The notes under the pieces were generated by a model. That model was given only the letters and a program-made list of their open reading frames with translations, was not told where the DNA came from and ran no database searches. A DNA stretch of 64,000 nt from Clostridium sp. AN503 (lineage in GTDB: Bacteria > Bacillota > Clostridia > Lachnospirales > Lachnospiraceae): positions 62,001-126,000 of the forward strand of contig NZ_JBFDTP010000002.1 in the NCBI RefSeq assembly GCF_040719375.1, read 5' to 3'. Of this stretch, positions 1 to 7,896 are shown in pieces (position 1 is the first letter of the stretch; each line of letters starts with the position of its first letter). The position numbers and the translations under genes were made by a program.

Positions 1-306
1 GGTAAGGGATCTCTGGTCCTTCTGAAAATTCCTCTCGATGCGGTAAATGATCCCGTTTTTCTCCAGCCGGAGCTGCCCGCCGTAGGCGGCCTTGTTCTGC
101 CATGGCTCACAGCGGCTGTACAGGTCATTTCTGGAGGCGCGTCCCCGTCCGCGCTCCAGGCCAAACAGCATACAACGGATGAAGGTATGGAGTGTGGACT
201 TGCCGGCTTCATTTTTGCCGTACACGATGTTCATGCCATCTTCAAATTTGACGGTGCGGTCATGGAATTTACCGAAACCGTCAATATGTAAATCCAGTAA
301 TCGCAT
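1..306 (-). CDS. YhaN/SbcC-like AAA ATPase, N-terminal fragment
   Basis: Only the first 102 codons are inside the window; the gene runs off the left edge. The ATG lies at 306-304, preceded by a GAGGAG ribosome site inside the end of the upstream gene. The N-terminus reads MRLLDLHIDGFGKFHDRTV and is followed by a P-loop, GKNEAGKST, at about residues 31-39, the arrangement of SMC/Rad50-like repair ATPases (YhaN, SbcC). The stop of the metallophosphoesterase upstream is only 2 bases from this start, so the two are surely cotranscribed. Together they would form a nuclease complex of the SbcCD/YhaNO kind that processes DNA ends. The coiled-coil and C-terminal ATPase halves cannot be seen. Confidence 0.85.
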   Translation of the reverse strand, partial: MRLLDLHIDGFGKFHDRTVKFEDGMNIVYGKNEAGKSTLHTFIRCMLFGLERGRGRASRNDLYSRCEPWQNKAAYGGQLRLEKNGIIYRIERNFQKDQRSLT

Positions 307-308
307 GG

Positions 309-1379
309 CTAACTCCTCTCATCCGTTGTACGAAGCAGTGCGTCAATTCCGTAGTACAGCGCTTTTTTCTCCACAGGGCTTGATTCTTCCTTCTGGAGAG
401 CGCGGATATAAAAGCCGATCATGTCGCTGGGATGTTCTGCGAACAGACGGCTGAAATCATACTGGGGTTCCGACTCATCGATCACTTCGATCACCTGCAG
501 CCGTCTTGTCAGCGGTTCAAAATCAAATTCAATGTCAGGGTCGCGCATTCCGCGGACACGGAACCGGTAGATATGTTCGGTCCCGCGCTTCTGGATCTCA
601 TCTGTGATACGCGCATTTAACTCGCCGTTTGTGGTGGCGGGGGTTACGTGGACCACCAGCGGGACATATTGGGCCTGCGCCATCGGCACAAACTCCAGAG
701 AGGTCACGCGGAAGGTGGAATTGCTGATCTCACCCACGATCATGCCGTGCTGCCCGGTCTCAGTTTTGTCCAGGGGCTCCAGAGAACCGGGATAGGCGTA
801 GGAGTGGTCCGGCGCCAGCTCCGGCTTGTGGATATGTCCCAGAGCAACATAGGAAAAACCGGCTCTGGAAAGCAGGGTCTTGTCCAGGGGGAGATGCGCC
901 GCGTCACCGCCGTGAGCCAGCAGGATGTGGATGCGCCGTGTGGCGGGAGCCTCGATATTGTTGAGCCTGGACTCTGTGATCTCGGCAGTGTGGTAGGAAA
1001 ATCCGGTCACTTCCATATTCAGTTCGTCAAAGCAGACGGTGGTCAGTTCATCCTCCATGATAAAAGTCACGTTGGGACACCAGGTAAAACTCATCAGGGC
1101 AGAGCTGGGCCGCACCCGGTCATGATTGCCTGCAATGATGACAATCCGGATGCCGGGTATGGTGGAAAACAGATAATTCAGCTCTTTTAAGTCCCGCAGA
1201 AGAGGCTGGCGGTGGAATAAGTCGCCTGCGATGAACAGGCAGTCCACGTCCCTGGCCCTGGCCTGCCGTATGACTTCGGCGAAGGTGTCTTTGATCGCCT
1301 GCGCCCGGTCGCGGCTCCACGGCCTGTCATTGTCGGGGTTCATGCCCCAGTGGACATCTGCAATGTGGATGAATTTCAT
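309..1379 (-). CDS. YhaO/SbcD-type DNA repair metallophosphoesterase
   Basis: A 356-residue calcineurin-like phosphoesterase of the SbcD/Mre11/YhaO group. The metal-binding motifs are in order: DVHWG near residue 8, AGDLFH near 52, AGNHD near 83, AHGGD near 155 and GHIHKP near 182. These bind two metal ions in family members and support nuclease activity on DNA ends. The C-terminal third is less conserved and probably contacts the ATPase partner. It is followed after 2 bases by the YhaN-like ATPase gene, which fixes its likely role as the nuclease subunit. Whether it is closer to YhaO or SbcD would need an alignment; its length (356 residues) is compatible with either. Confidence 0.88.
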   Translation of the reverse strand: MKFIHIADVHWGMNPDNDRPWSRDRAQAIKDTFAEVIRQARARDVDCLFIAGDLFHRQPLLRDLKELNYLFSTIPGIRIVIIAGNHDRVRPSSALMSFTWCPNVTFIMEDELTTVCFDELNMEVTGFSYHTAEITESRLNNIEAPATRRIHILLAHGGDAAHLPLDKTLLSRAGFSYVALGHIHKPELAPDHSYAYPGSLEPLDKTETGQHGMIVGEISNSTFRVTSLEFVPMAQAQYVPLVVHVTPATTNGELNARITDEIQKRGTEHIYRFRVRGMRDPDIEFDFEPLTRRLQVIEVIDESEPQYDFSRLFAEHPSDMIGFYIRALQKEESSPVEKKALYYGIDALLRTTDERS

Positions 1380-1407
1380 GGAAATGCTCCTTAATCAGTG
1401 TACATTT

Positions 1408-1457
1408 TTACAGTTCGCAGTCCCTGCGGTCCCAGCAGACAGCCTTACAGTTCGCAG
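1408..1457. repeat. 13-bp direct repeat at the asnS 3' end
   Basis: The sequence TTACAGTTCGCAG occurs at 1408-1420 and again at 1445-1457, 37 bp apart. The second copy holds the last codons and stop of asnS, so the first is a duplicate of the gene's tail placed just downstream. A small hairpin (CGCAG, loop, CTGCG) lies in the copied region, but it has no T-run. Confidence 0.7.
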
Positions 1458-2836
1458 GTACCAACGGTGCGCGGGAACGGGATGACGTCGCGGATGTTGC
1501 CCATGCCGGTCAGATACATCACACAGCGCTCAAAGCCCAGCCCGAAGCCGGAGTGGCGGGTGGAACCGTATCTGCGCAGATCCAGATAGAACCCGTAGTC
1601 TTCTTCCTTCAAGCCCAGCTCGTGCATACGTTCTAAAAGCTTGTCATAATTGTCTTCACGCTGGCTGCCGCCAATGATCTCGCCGATGCCCGGCACCAGG
1701 CAGTCCATAGCCGCCACGGTCCTGTTGTCCGGGTTCATCTTCATATAGAAAGCCTTGATCTCCTTCGGATAGTCGGTGACGAAGATCGGCTTTTTGAACA
1801 CTTCCTCGGTCAGGTAACGCTCATGTTCGGTCTGAAGATCGCAGCCCCAGGAGACTTTATAGTCAAAGTGGTCGTTGTGTTTCTCAAGGATCTCGATGGC
1901 TTCGGTGTAGGTCACATGCCCGAACTCAGAGTTTAAGACCCCGTTTAACCGGTCTAAAAGCCCCTTATCCACAAACTGGTTGAAGAATGCCATCTCCTCC
2001 GGTGCATGCTCCAGCACATACCGGATCACATATTTTAGCATACCCTCTGCCAGAGCCATGTTATCATCCAGATCCGCAAATGCCATCTCCGGTTCGATCA
2101 TCCAGAACTCAGCCGCATGGCGGGTGGTATTGGAATTCTCCGCGCGGAATGTCGGCCCGAAGGTATAGATGTTGCGGAAAGCCATGGCGTAGGTCTCACC
2201 ATTTAACTGTCCGCTCACGGTCAAGTTGGTGGGCTTTCCGAAGAAGTCCTGGCTGTAGTCCACGGCGCCGTCCTTTGTCGTGGGGATATTCTTCAAATCC
2301 ATAGTGGTTACCTGAAACATCTCGCCGGCGCCTTCGCAGTCGCTTCCGGTGATCAGCGGGGTGTGCACATACACAAAGTCCCGGTCCTGGAAATACTGAT
2401 GGATCGCATAAGCGATCAGGGAGCGGACGCGGAACACGGCCTGGAAGGTGTTGGTCCTGGCGCGCAGATGGGTGATGGTGCGCAGGTATTCCAGGGTGTG
2501 GCGTTTCTTCTGGAGCGGGTAGTCCGGCGCGGACGGCCCCTCCACGCAGACCTCCGTGGCCTGGATCTCAAACGGCTGCTTCGCCTGCGGCGTTGCCACA
2601 AGTGTACCCTTTACGATGATGGCTGCGCCCACGTTCAGCTTGCAGATCTCATCGAAGTTGGACATGGTGTCATGATACACGATCTGAAGCGTCTCAAAAT
2701 AACTGCCATCGCTTAAGACGATGAACCCGAACGCCTTGGAATCCCGGACACTGCGGACCCAGCCGCCCACGGTGATCTCTTTGTCCAGATAAGCTTCCCG
2801 GTTCTTATACAATTCTCTTACAGTCACTAAATCCAT
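1445..2836 (-). CDS. asnS: asparagine--tRNA ligase
   Basis: A 463-residue class II aminoacyl-tRNA synthetase that charges tRNA-Asn in the cytoplasm. The N-terminal part is an OB-fold anticodon-binding domain (about residues 15-105, starting VGGWVRSVRDSKAFGFI). The catalytic domain follows, with class II motif 2 around FRAENSNTTRHAAEFWMIEPE and motif 3 near the end at GFGLGFERCVMYLTGM. The Asn-specific form is supported by the length, close to the usual 460-465, and by the C-terminal RDVIPFPRTVG. The gene is monocistronic or reads on into the repair pair downstream. A good sigma-A promoter sits close upstream; no T-box leader is visible, since the leader is only about 55 bases. Confidence 0.96.
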   Translation of the reverse strand: MDLVTVRELYKNREAYLDKEITVGGWVRSVRDSKAFGFIVLSDGSYFETLQIVYHDTMSNFDEICKLNVGAAIIVKGTLVATPQAKQPFEIQATEVCVEGPSAPDYPLQKKRHTLEYLRTITHLRARTNTFQAVFRVRSLIAYAIHQYFQDRDFVYVHTPLITGSDCEGAGEMFQVTTMDLKNIPTTKDGAVDYSQDFFGKPTNLTVSGQLNGETYAMAFRNIYTFGPTFRAENSNTTRHAAEFWMIEPEMAFADLDDNMALAEGMLKYVIRYVLEHAPEEMAFFNQFVDKGLLDRLNGVLNSEFGHVTYTEAIEILEKHNDHFDYKVSWGCDLQTEHERYLTEEVFKKPIFVTDYPKEIKAFYMKMNPDNRTVAAMDCLVPGIGEIIGGSQREDNYDKLLERMHELGLKEEDYGFYLDLRRYGSTRHSGFGLGFERCVMYLTGMGNIRDVIPFPRTVGTCEL

Positions 2837-2899
2837 TTTGCTTCTCCTTCATATTAAATAATTCTGTTTGAACAATATTTTTTTGCATACCTAAACAAG

Positions 2900-2928
2900 A
2901 GTATACTGTATTTTTCGTTTTGATTCAA
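2900..2928 (-). promoter_or_regulatory. sigma-A promoter of asnS
   Basis: On the reverse strand, TTGAAT (2928-2923), a 17-bp spacer and TATACT (2905-2900). Transcription would start near 2893, giving a leader of roughly 55 bases before the asnS ATG. Confidence 0.7.
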
Positions 2929-3136
2929 GGGTGGGAAGGCAAATTCTGCCGTGCTCTGTCATGTTTCTGCTATTTTTTGCAGTGATGGGGCAGATTCGCA
3001 GTATTACGGCATTATGCAGAGACGTCTGTAATTGGTGCCGCAATCAGACAGTAGCACCATATATTGACAAAATTGTAAACAATACGAAAAATGTCGGAAA
3101 ATGCACAAAAAATCTTAAGATTAATTACAATATTTG
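2929..3136. other. upstream region of glgC with no gene recognised
   Basis: About 200 bases lie between the divergent asnS and glgC promoters. They hold a TTGACA at 3064-3069 without a convincing -10 at proper spacing, and a partial inverted repeat around 3023-3051 (GTCTG...CAGAC). Open frames here are short, lack ribosome sites and show no recognisable product. Confidence 0.4.
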
Positions 3137-3165
3137 TTCACTATTTGGAAAATGTGTGCTATAAT
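3137..3165 (+). promoter_or_regulatory. extended -10 promoter of glgCD
   Basis: TTCACT at 3137-3142, a 17-bp spacer, then TGC followed by TATAAT at 3160-3165. The TG one base before the -10 makes it an extended -10 promoter. It lies about 37 bases before the glgC start. Confidence 0.75.
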
Positions 3166-3201
3166 AACAAGTACAAGAAAATTCTACAGCGAGGTGATAA
3201 C

Positions 3202-4476
3202 GTGATTAAAAAAGAAATGATTGCCATGCTTTTGGCGGGAGGACAAGGCAGCCGTCTTGGTGTATTGACACAGAAGGTGGCAAAGCCGGCTGTTTCATTT
3301 GGTGGTAAATACAGAATCATTGATTTCCCACTCAGCAACTGTATCAATTCAGGTGTTGACACGGTTGGGGTTTTAACACAATATCAGCCATTACGTTTAA
3401 ATACCCATATCGGTATCGGTATACCGTGGGATTTGGACCGTAATGTGGGCGGTGTTACCGTACTTCCACCGTATGAGAGGAGCAAGGGCAGCGACTGGTA
3501 TACCGGTACCGCCAACGCGATCTTCCAGAACCTGGAGTACATGGAGACCTACAATCCGGACTATGTCCTGATCCTGTCCGGAGACCATATCTATAAGATG
3601 GACTATGAGGTGATGCTTGAGTACCACAAGGCGAACAACGCGGACGTGACCATTGCGGCCATGCCTGTTCCGATCGAGGAGGCCAGCCGTTTCGGTATTG
3701 TTATCACCGATGACAACAACCGTATCACCGAATTTGAGGAGAAACCGGCCCAGCCCAGGAGCAACCTGGCTTCTATGGGGATTTACATATTCAGCTGGCC
3801 GGTATTAAAGGAGGCCCTGATCAAGCTGTCAGACGAGCCGGGCTGCGATTTCGGCAAGCACGTGATTCCGTACTGCCACGGCAAGGGCGACCGGATCTTT
3901 GCGTACGAGTACAACGGTTACTGGAAGGATGTAGGTACTCTTGGTTCCTATTGGGAGGCCAATATGGAACTGATCGACATCATTCCTGAGTTCAACCTGT
4001 ATGAAGAATACTGGAAGATCTATACCAAGAGCGACATCATCCCACCTCAGTATGTAGCAGAAGACGCGGTTATTGAACGGAGCATTATCGGCGAAGGTAC
4101 GGAAGTGCACGGGGAAGTTTATAATTCTGTTATCGGAGCCGGCGTTACGATCGAGCCGGGTGCGGTTGTCCGGGATTCCATTATCATGCGTGATACGGTG
4201 ATCGGAGCAGGGGCAGTTGTGACCAAGGCGGTCGTGGCAGAGGATACAAAGATTGGCGCAGGAGCTGAGCTGGGCGTAGGCGAGTATGCGCCGAGCAAAT
4301 ATGATCCGAAGGTGTACCAGTTTGATCTGGTGACGATCGGTGAGCACAGCGTAATTCCGGAAAATGTAAAGATCGGCAAGAACACTGCCATTTCCGGCCC
4401 TACGGCTGCAGAGGACTATCCTGACGGATTACTGGCAAGCGGAGATTACATTATAAAGGCAGGTGACGTACGATGA
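3202..4476 (+). CDS. glgC: glucose-1-phosphate adenylyltransferase, catalytic subunit
   Basis: Makes ADP-glucose from ATP and glucose 1-phosphate, the committed step of glycogen synthesis. The start is the GTG at 3202: it follows GAGGTG by 5 bases and yields a 424-residue protein beginning VIKKEMIAMLLAGGQGSRL, whereas an upstream in-frame ATG at 3091 would add 37 unlikely residues and lies ahead of the promoter. Seen are the nucleotide loop LAGGQGSRL, the YRIIDFPLSNC segment, the SGDHIYKMDYE catalytic region, EEKPAQPRSN, and a C-terminal left-handed beta-helix of hexapeptide repeats (about residues 290-400). It overlaps glgD by 4 bases (ATGA), so the two are translationally coupled. Confidence 0.96.
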   Translation: MIKKEMIAMLLAGGQGSRLGVLTQKVAKPAVSFGGKYRIIDFPLSNCINSGVDTVGVLTQYQPLRLNTHIGIGIPWDLDRNVGGVTVLPPYERSKGSDWYTGTANAIFQNLEYMETYNPDYVLILSGDHIYKMDYEVMLEYHKANNADVTIAAMPVPIEEASRFGIVITDDNNRITEFEEKPAQPRSNLASMGIYIFSWPVLKEALIKLSDEPGCDFGKHVIPYCHGKGDRIFAYEYNGYWKDVGTLGSYWEANMELIDIIPEFNLYEEYWKIYTKSDIIPPQYVAEDAVIERSIIGEGTEVHGEVYNSVIGAGVTIEPGAVVRDSIIMRDTVIGAGAVVTKAVVAEDTKIGAGAELGVGEYAPSKYDPKVYQFDLVTIGEHSVIPENVKIGKNTAISGPTAAEDYPDGLLASGDYIIKAGDVR

Positions 4477-5594
4477 GAGCGATTGGTATAGTATTAGCAG
4501 GCGGAAACAGTAAGAGAATGCGGGAATTATCCAACAAGCGGGCGATATCCGCCATGCCGGTTGCAGGAAGCTACCGGAGTATCGACTTCGTACTCAGCAA
4601 TATGAGCAACTCCCATATCCAGAACGTTGCCGTATTCACCCAGTACAACTCCCGCTCCTTAAATGAGCATTTAAGCTCCTCAAAATGGTGGGATTTCGGA
4701 AGAAAGCAGGGGGGACTCTTTGTATTCACTCCAACCATCACAGCAGAGAACAGTGACTGGTACCGCGGCACGGCAGATGCCCTTTACCAGAACCTGACCT
4801 TCTTAAAGAACAGCCATGAGCCGTACGTTGTGATCGCTTCCGGCGACGGCGTATACAAGCTGGATTTCAACAAGGTCCTGGAGTATCACATCGAGAAGAA
4901 AGCCGACATCACCGTGGTCTGCAAGAAGATGGCTGAGGATGAGGACGTGACCCGGTTCGGTCTGGTGAAGATCAATGACGACGGCCGCATCGTGGAGTTT
5001 GAGGAGAAACCTATGGTGGCAACCTCCAACACCGTTTCCTGCGGGATCTATGTGATCCGCCGCCGCCAGCTGATCGAGCTGATCGAGCGCTGCGCAGCAG
5101 AGGACCGCGTAGACTTTGTACGCGATATCCTTGTCCGCTACAAGAACTTAAAGCGCATTTATGCGTACAAGATGGATCATTACTGGAGCAATATCGCGTC
5201 TGTGGAGTCCTACTACAAGACCAATATGGATTTCCTGAAGCCGGAAGTGAGAAATTATTTCTTCAAGGAATATCCGGATATTTACTCCAAAGTGGACGAT
5301 CTTCCGCCGGCTAAGTACAATCCGGGCGCCAAGGTGAAGAACAGCCTGATTTCCAGCGGTTCCATCATCAACGGTACGGTTGAGAATTCCATCCTGTTCA
5401 AGAAAGCTTACGTGGGGAACAATTGTGTGATCAAGAATTCCATCATTCTGAATGACGTTTATATTGGAGACAATACGGTGATCGAGAACTGCATTGTGGA
5501 GAGCCGTGATACCATCCGTGCGAATACCACTTATATCGGTACACCGGAAGATATCAAGATCGTGATCGAAAAGAACGAACGGTATACATTATAA
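4473..5594 (+). CDS. glgD: GlgD, regulatory ADP-glucose pyrophosphorylase-like subunit
   Basis: A 373-residue paralogue of GlgC, found beside it in Firmicutes, which in studied cases pairs with GlgC and modulates its activity. The nucleotide loop is degenerate (LAGGNSKRMRELSNKRAIS instead of GGxGxRL), consistent with a weakly active or non-catalytic subunit. It keeps the fold: YRSIDFVLSN, SGDGVYKLDFN, FEEKPMVATSN and a C-terminal hexapeptide beta-helix (about 290-360) with the alternating S/N, I/V pattern. It starts inside the glgC stop. The 3' end runs directly into a strongly folded element that may act on the transcript's end. Confidence 0.93.
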   Translation: MRAIGIVLAGGNSKRMRELSNKRAISAMPVAGSYRSIDFVLSNMSNSHIQNVAVFTQYNSRSLNEHLSSSKWWDFGRKQGGLFVFTPTITAENSDWYRGTADALYQNLTFLKNSHEPYVVIASGDGVYKLDFNKVLEYHIEKKADITVVCKKMAEDEDVTRFGLVKINDDGRIVEFEEKPMVATSNTVSCGIYVIRRRQLIELIERCAAEDRVDFVRDILVRYKNLKRIYAYKMDHYWSNIASVESYYKTNMDFLKPEVRNYFFKEYPDIYSKVDDLPPAKYNPGAKVKNSLISSGSIINGTVENSILFKKAYVGNNCVIKNSIILNDVYIGDNTVIENCIVESRDTIRANTTYIGTPEDIKIVIEKNERYTL

Positions 5595-5595
5595 C

Positions 5596-5752
5596 AGTAA
5601 CTATTCGGGACGGCGGGGATATAGACACAAAAGGCGGCGTCAAGCTTGCTTGTAAGCAGACTTTTGTGTCTATATCCCCATCGGAGGAATCTCCGATGCT
5701 TCTTGTATGGCCGCAGGTCATGCAAGAAGATAGCCCGTCCTGAGTAGTTACT
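5596..5752 (+). ncRNA. 157-nt multi-branched structured element (unidentified)
   Basis: The arms 5596-5613 and 5735-5752 pair over 18 bp, with two departures that are both G-U pairs. Inside lie three further helices: a perfect 19-bp stem (5615-5633 with 5661-5679) with its own small hairpin; ATCGGAG/CTCCGAT with a 4-base loop (5680-5697); and CTTCTTG/CAAGAAG (5699-5705 with 5723-5729) extended by ATGGCC/GGTCAT, again with one G-U pair. The whole forms a four-way junction with almost no unpaired bases. There is no T-run, so it is not a simple terminator. It begins 2 bases after the glgD stop. It could be a structured RNA, a processed 3' element, or a small mobile palindromic repeat. I do not recognise the family. 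Confidence 0.6.
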
Positions 5753-5816
5753 ATAAACGTACATAATGAGGCATAGTGTGTGGGGATGCACGTGCCAACG
5801 GAAGGGGCTTACAGGA

Positions 5817-6092
5817 ATGCAGATTACAGACGTAAGAGTGAGAAGGATTGAAAAAGAAGGTAAAATGAAAGCCATCGTTTCCATTACCCTGGACAACGAG
5901 TTCGTGATCCACGATATCAAAGTGATCGAAGGGGAGAAAGGGCTGTTTATCGCTATGCCGAGCCGCAAAGCTGCGGACGGTGAGTACCGCGATATTGCCC
6001 ATCCGATCAATTCGGAGACCCGCGATATGATCCAGAGCGTGATCTTAGATAAGTATGAGACTACGGCGCTGGAGAGTGAGGCGCTGGCGTAA
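5817..6092 (+). CDS. spoVG: septation/sporulation regulator SpoVG
   Basis: A 91-residue SpoVG, a small nucleic-acid-binding regulator of sporulation, septation and surface genes in Firmicutes. The sequence MQITDVRVRRI, then VSITLDNEFVIHDIKVIEG, then GLFIAMPSRK and DIAHPINSETR is the full conserved core. The start is the ATG at 5817, with GAAGGGG at 5801-5807; an upstream in-frame ATG at 5766 would add 17 residues foreign to the family. It stands alone between the folded element and a strong terminator. SpoVG supports a spore-forming or related Firmicute host, although non-sporulating Firmicutes also carry it. Confidence 0.96.
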   Translation: MQITDVRVRRIEKEGKMKAIVSITLDNEFVIHDIKVIEGEKGLFIAMPSRKAADGEYRDIAHPINSETRDMIQSVILDKYETTALESEALA

Positions 6093-6127
6093 AAGCAAAG
6101 CAGCATGATATTTAAACAAGCAAACAG

Positions 6128-6180
6128 AAACACCATGTTCTATGAACCTGAAGACAGGGGACAGGACATGGTGTTTTTTT
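6128..6180 (+). terminator. rho-independent terminator after spoVG
   Basis: AAACACCATGT (6128-6138) pairs with ACATGGTGTTT (6166-6176) and runs into seven or more T. It is one-way: the reverse strand lacks a T-run. Confidence 0.85.
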
Positions 6181-6209
6181 GCGTTGGTTTTTGAAACTCA
6201 TTTTAAACG

Positions 6210-6947
6210 TTATTCTTCCCGGAACTCATCCAGATAGCAGTCCACCGACCGGCTCATCTCACGTGAAAACTCGGAATTGTACTTGCGGTCCAGGAACCGG
6301 CGGCACCACTCGTCAAAGGAGAGCTCTTTTGCCTTATAGCCCAGCATATCGCGCAGCTCCTGGCCGTCCATGTGGCGGTATGTATTTTCGTGGACGATAT
6401 GTTTTAAATCGCAGCGCTGCGGCTTCTGGCGGTCTTTCTGCTGCTTGGTGGGATAGCCGAATACCACCATGGCGGCGGGAAACACATAGGGCGGGAGATT
6501 TAAAAGCTCCCGGTGCTTCTCGCAGTGCTCCATGATGTCCCCAATATAGCAGGAGCCGATGCCAAGGCTCTCGGCAGCGGTCACAGCGTTCTGGGCGGCG
6601 ATGGCGGCGTCGGTGACGGCAAGCATCAGGTCGCCTGCGCCCGGATGGCGCGGGGAGCAGCCGGCTTCTAAGTAGGCGTCATACCATTTCTGGCAGTCGG
6701 CGCAGAATATGAGAACCATAGGCGCCCTGGCGATAAATGGCTGGTTGTCGCAGGTGACGGCAAGGGTCTCCTTAAGCTTCGGATCCGTGATGTCCAGGAT
6801 CGTGTAAAGCTGTTGGCAGCCGGCGCTGGGAGCTTCCGTGGCGGACTGAAGGATGATCTGTTTGGCCTCTGCCGGGATCGGACGGTCCTCGTAGGCGCGG
6901 ACGGATTTGCGGGATTTCAGGTTTTCGGTAATGGGATTTGTATTCAT
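6210..6947 (-). CDS. nitroreductase family protein
   Basis: A 245-residue FMN-dependent oxidoreductase of the NfsA/Frp-like group. The N-terminal RKSVRAYEDRPIP with an FMN-phosphate-binding RxSVR motif, TEAPSAGCQQLY near residue 37, and the ALGIGSCYIGD-like AESLGIGSCYIGDIMEH near residue 125 are typical. The length agrees with the 240-250 residue NfsA branch, whose members reduce quinones, nitroaromatics or flavin using NAD(P)H. The start has AAAGGAG 8 bases upstream. It lies downstream of the sigma-like gene on the same strand with a 98-base gap. The physiological substrate cannot be told. Confidence 0.88.
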   Translation of the reverse strand: MNTNPITENLKSRKSVRAYEDRPIPAEAKQIILQSATEAPSAGCQQLYTILDITDPKLKETLAVTCDNQPFIARAPMVLIFCADCQKWYDAYLEAGCSPRHPGAGDLMLAVTDAAIAAQNAVTAAESLGIGSCYIGDIMEHCEKHRELLNLPPYVFPAAMVVFGYPTKQQKDRQKPQRCDLKHIVHENTYRHMDGQELRDMLGYKAKELSFDEWCRRFLDRKYNSEFSREMSRSVDCYLDEFREE

Positions 6948-7045
6948 AGTTATAAACTCCTTTCAAGTGAGATTAACAGGCGTTGAATGCCCGGCAGCGA
7001 GGATGTCAGCTTAACGGGCAACACGTTCCCCGGGCACCGGTGCAT

Positions 7046-7738
7046 TTACACAACAATCTGCGCAGTGTACCACGCGGCCGCGGCAAACAGCAGTATAATG
7101 GCGGCGGCGATCCAGATAACGGCGTGATCCCACCAGTAGCGGATGTTGCGCAGCTTGTTTTCCAGAGAGACATTGCGCTCCTCAAAACGCAGGTAGATCT
7201 CGCCGAGAAGCTGTGTGGCGCCGTCCTCAGCGGGGCGGATGGATGCGACGGCCTGCTGCCACTGCTCATTTCCTGGCTCTTTAGCGCCCTTTGGCCCCTG
7301 CGGTGTTACGAAAGTCTTGTGCGAAGCGTTTTTTGTTAAATCATTTCCTTTCAAGATAAGCCGGGTGCGCTCTGGGGCAAAACCGAGATAATCGTTAAAA
7401 AAGACCGCCGCCTTTTTCTGTAACGGCAGCCCTAAAAGTTCCCACAGGCTGTCGGAAACCGGGAATGGAACCTCCTGTTCAAAGAGCTCCCGCCGTTTTT
7501 TTCGCCGTATCTTTCGATAATAGTAGTCTGTACAAGTGCGGACGCACCAGCTAAAAAGAGCGTTCTGCTCTGCGGTTTCATCCGGGAATGGTTCGGCTAT
7601 TGTCCCCATATACAGAAAAGTCTGAAAGGCAGTCTGCCACGCGCTTGAGGGATCTTTGGTGAGCAAAAAGCACAGCCGGTAGACATCCGGGAAATGATTG
7701 GTCACCAATTGGTCGAAGGAGGGATAGGATATCTGCAT
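7046..7738 (-). CDS. sigma-factor-like protein with C-terminal membrane anchor
   Basis: About 230 residues, starting at the ATG at 7738, which has AAAGGGG close before it; a TTG at 7759 would add seven residues. The N-terminal half resembles ECF sigma region 2: FDQLVTNHFPDVYRLCFLL, then WQTAFQTFLYM and LFSWCVRTCTDYYYRK followed by a basic RRKKRR stretch. The part where region 4 should be is poor and lacks a clear helix-turn-helix. Near the C-terminus a single hydrophobic helix (AVIWIAAAIILLFAAAAWY, about residues 205-223) predicts membrane attachment. It may be a degenerate or anchored sigma-like regulator. No anti-sigma gene is adjacent. Confidence 0.55.
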   Translation of the reverse strand: MQISYPSFDQLVTNHFPDVYRLCFLLTKDPSSAWQTAFQTFLYMGTIAEPFPDETAEQNALFSWCVRTCTDYYYRKIRRKKRRELFEQEVPFPVSDSLWELLGLPLQKKAAVFFNDYLGFAPERTRLILKGNDLTKNASHKTFVTPQGPKGAKEPGNEQWQQAVASIRPAEDGATQLLGEIYLRFEERNVSLENKLRNIRYWWDHAVIWIAAAIILLFAAAAWYTAQIVV

Positions 7739-7896
7739 AAAACCCCTTTCTTTAAGCAAAAAATGTAGATAATTTTCAACTTGTTATTGCCAAAATCGGC
7801 TTAATTATGTTACCATATAACAATATACCATATTTTTATTGCCGGTACAAGTTACAGCAAAGAGATGGTAGCAGAAAGAAAAGAGGAGGAATTTGT

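Noticed and set aside
92..454. Forward-strand open frames in the first kilobase
   Set aside because: They are antisense to the YhaN- and YhaO-like genes, which have intact catalytic motifs.
2837..2892. T-box riboswitch ahead of asnS
   Set aside because: The leader from the predicted start to the ATG is only about 55 bases and has no T-box sequence or terminator stem.
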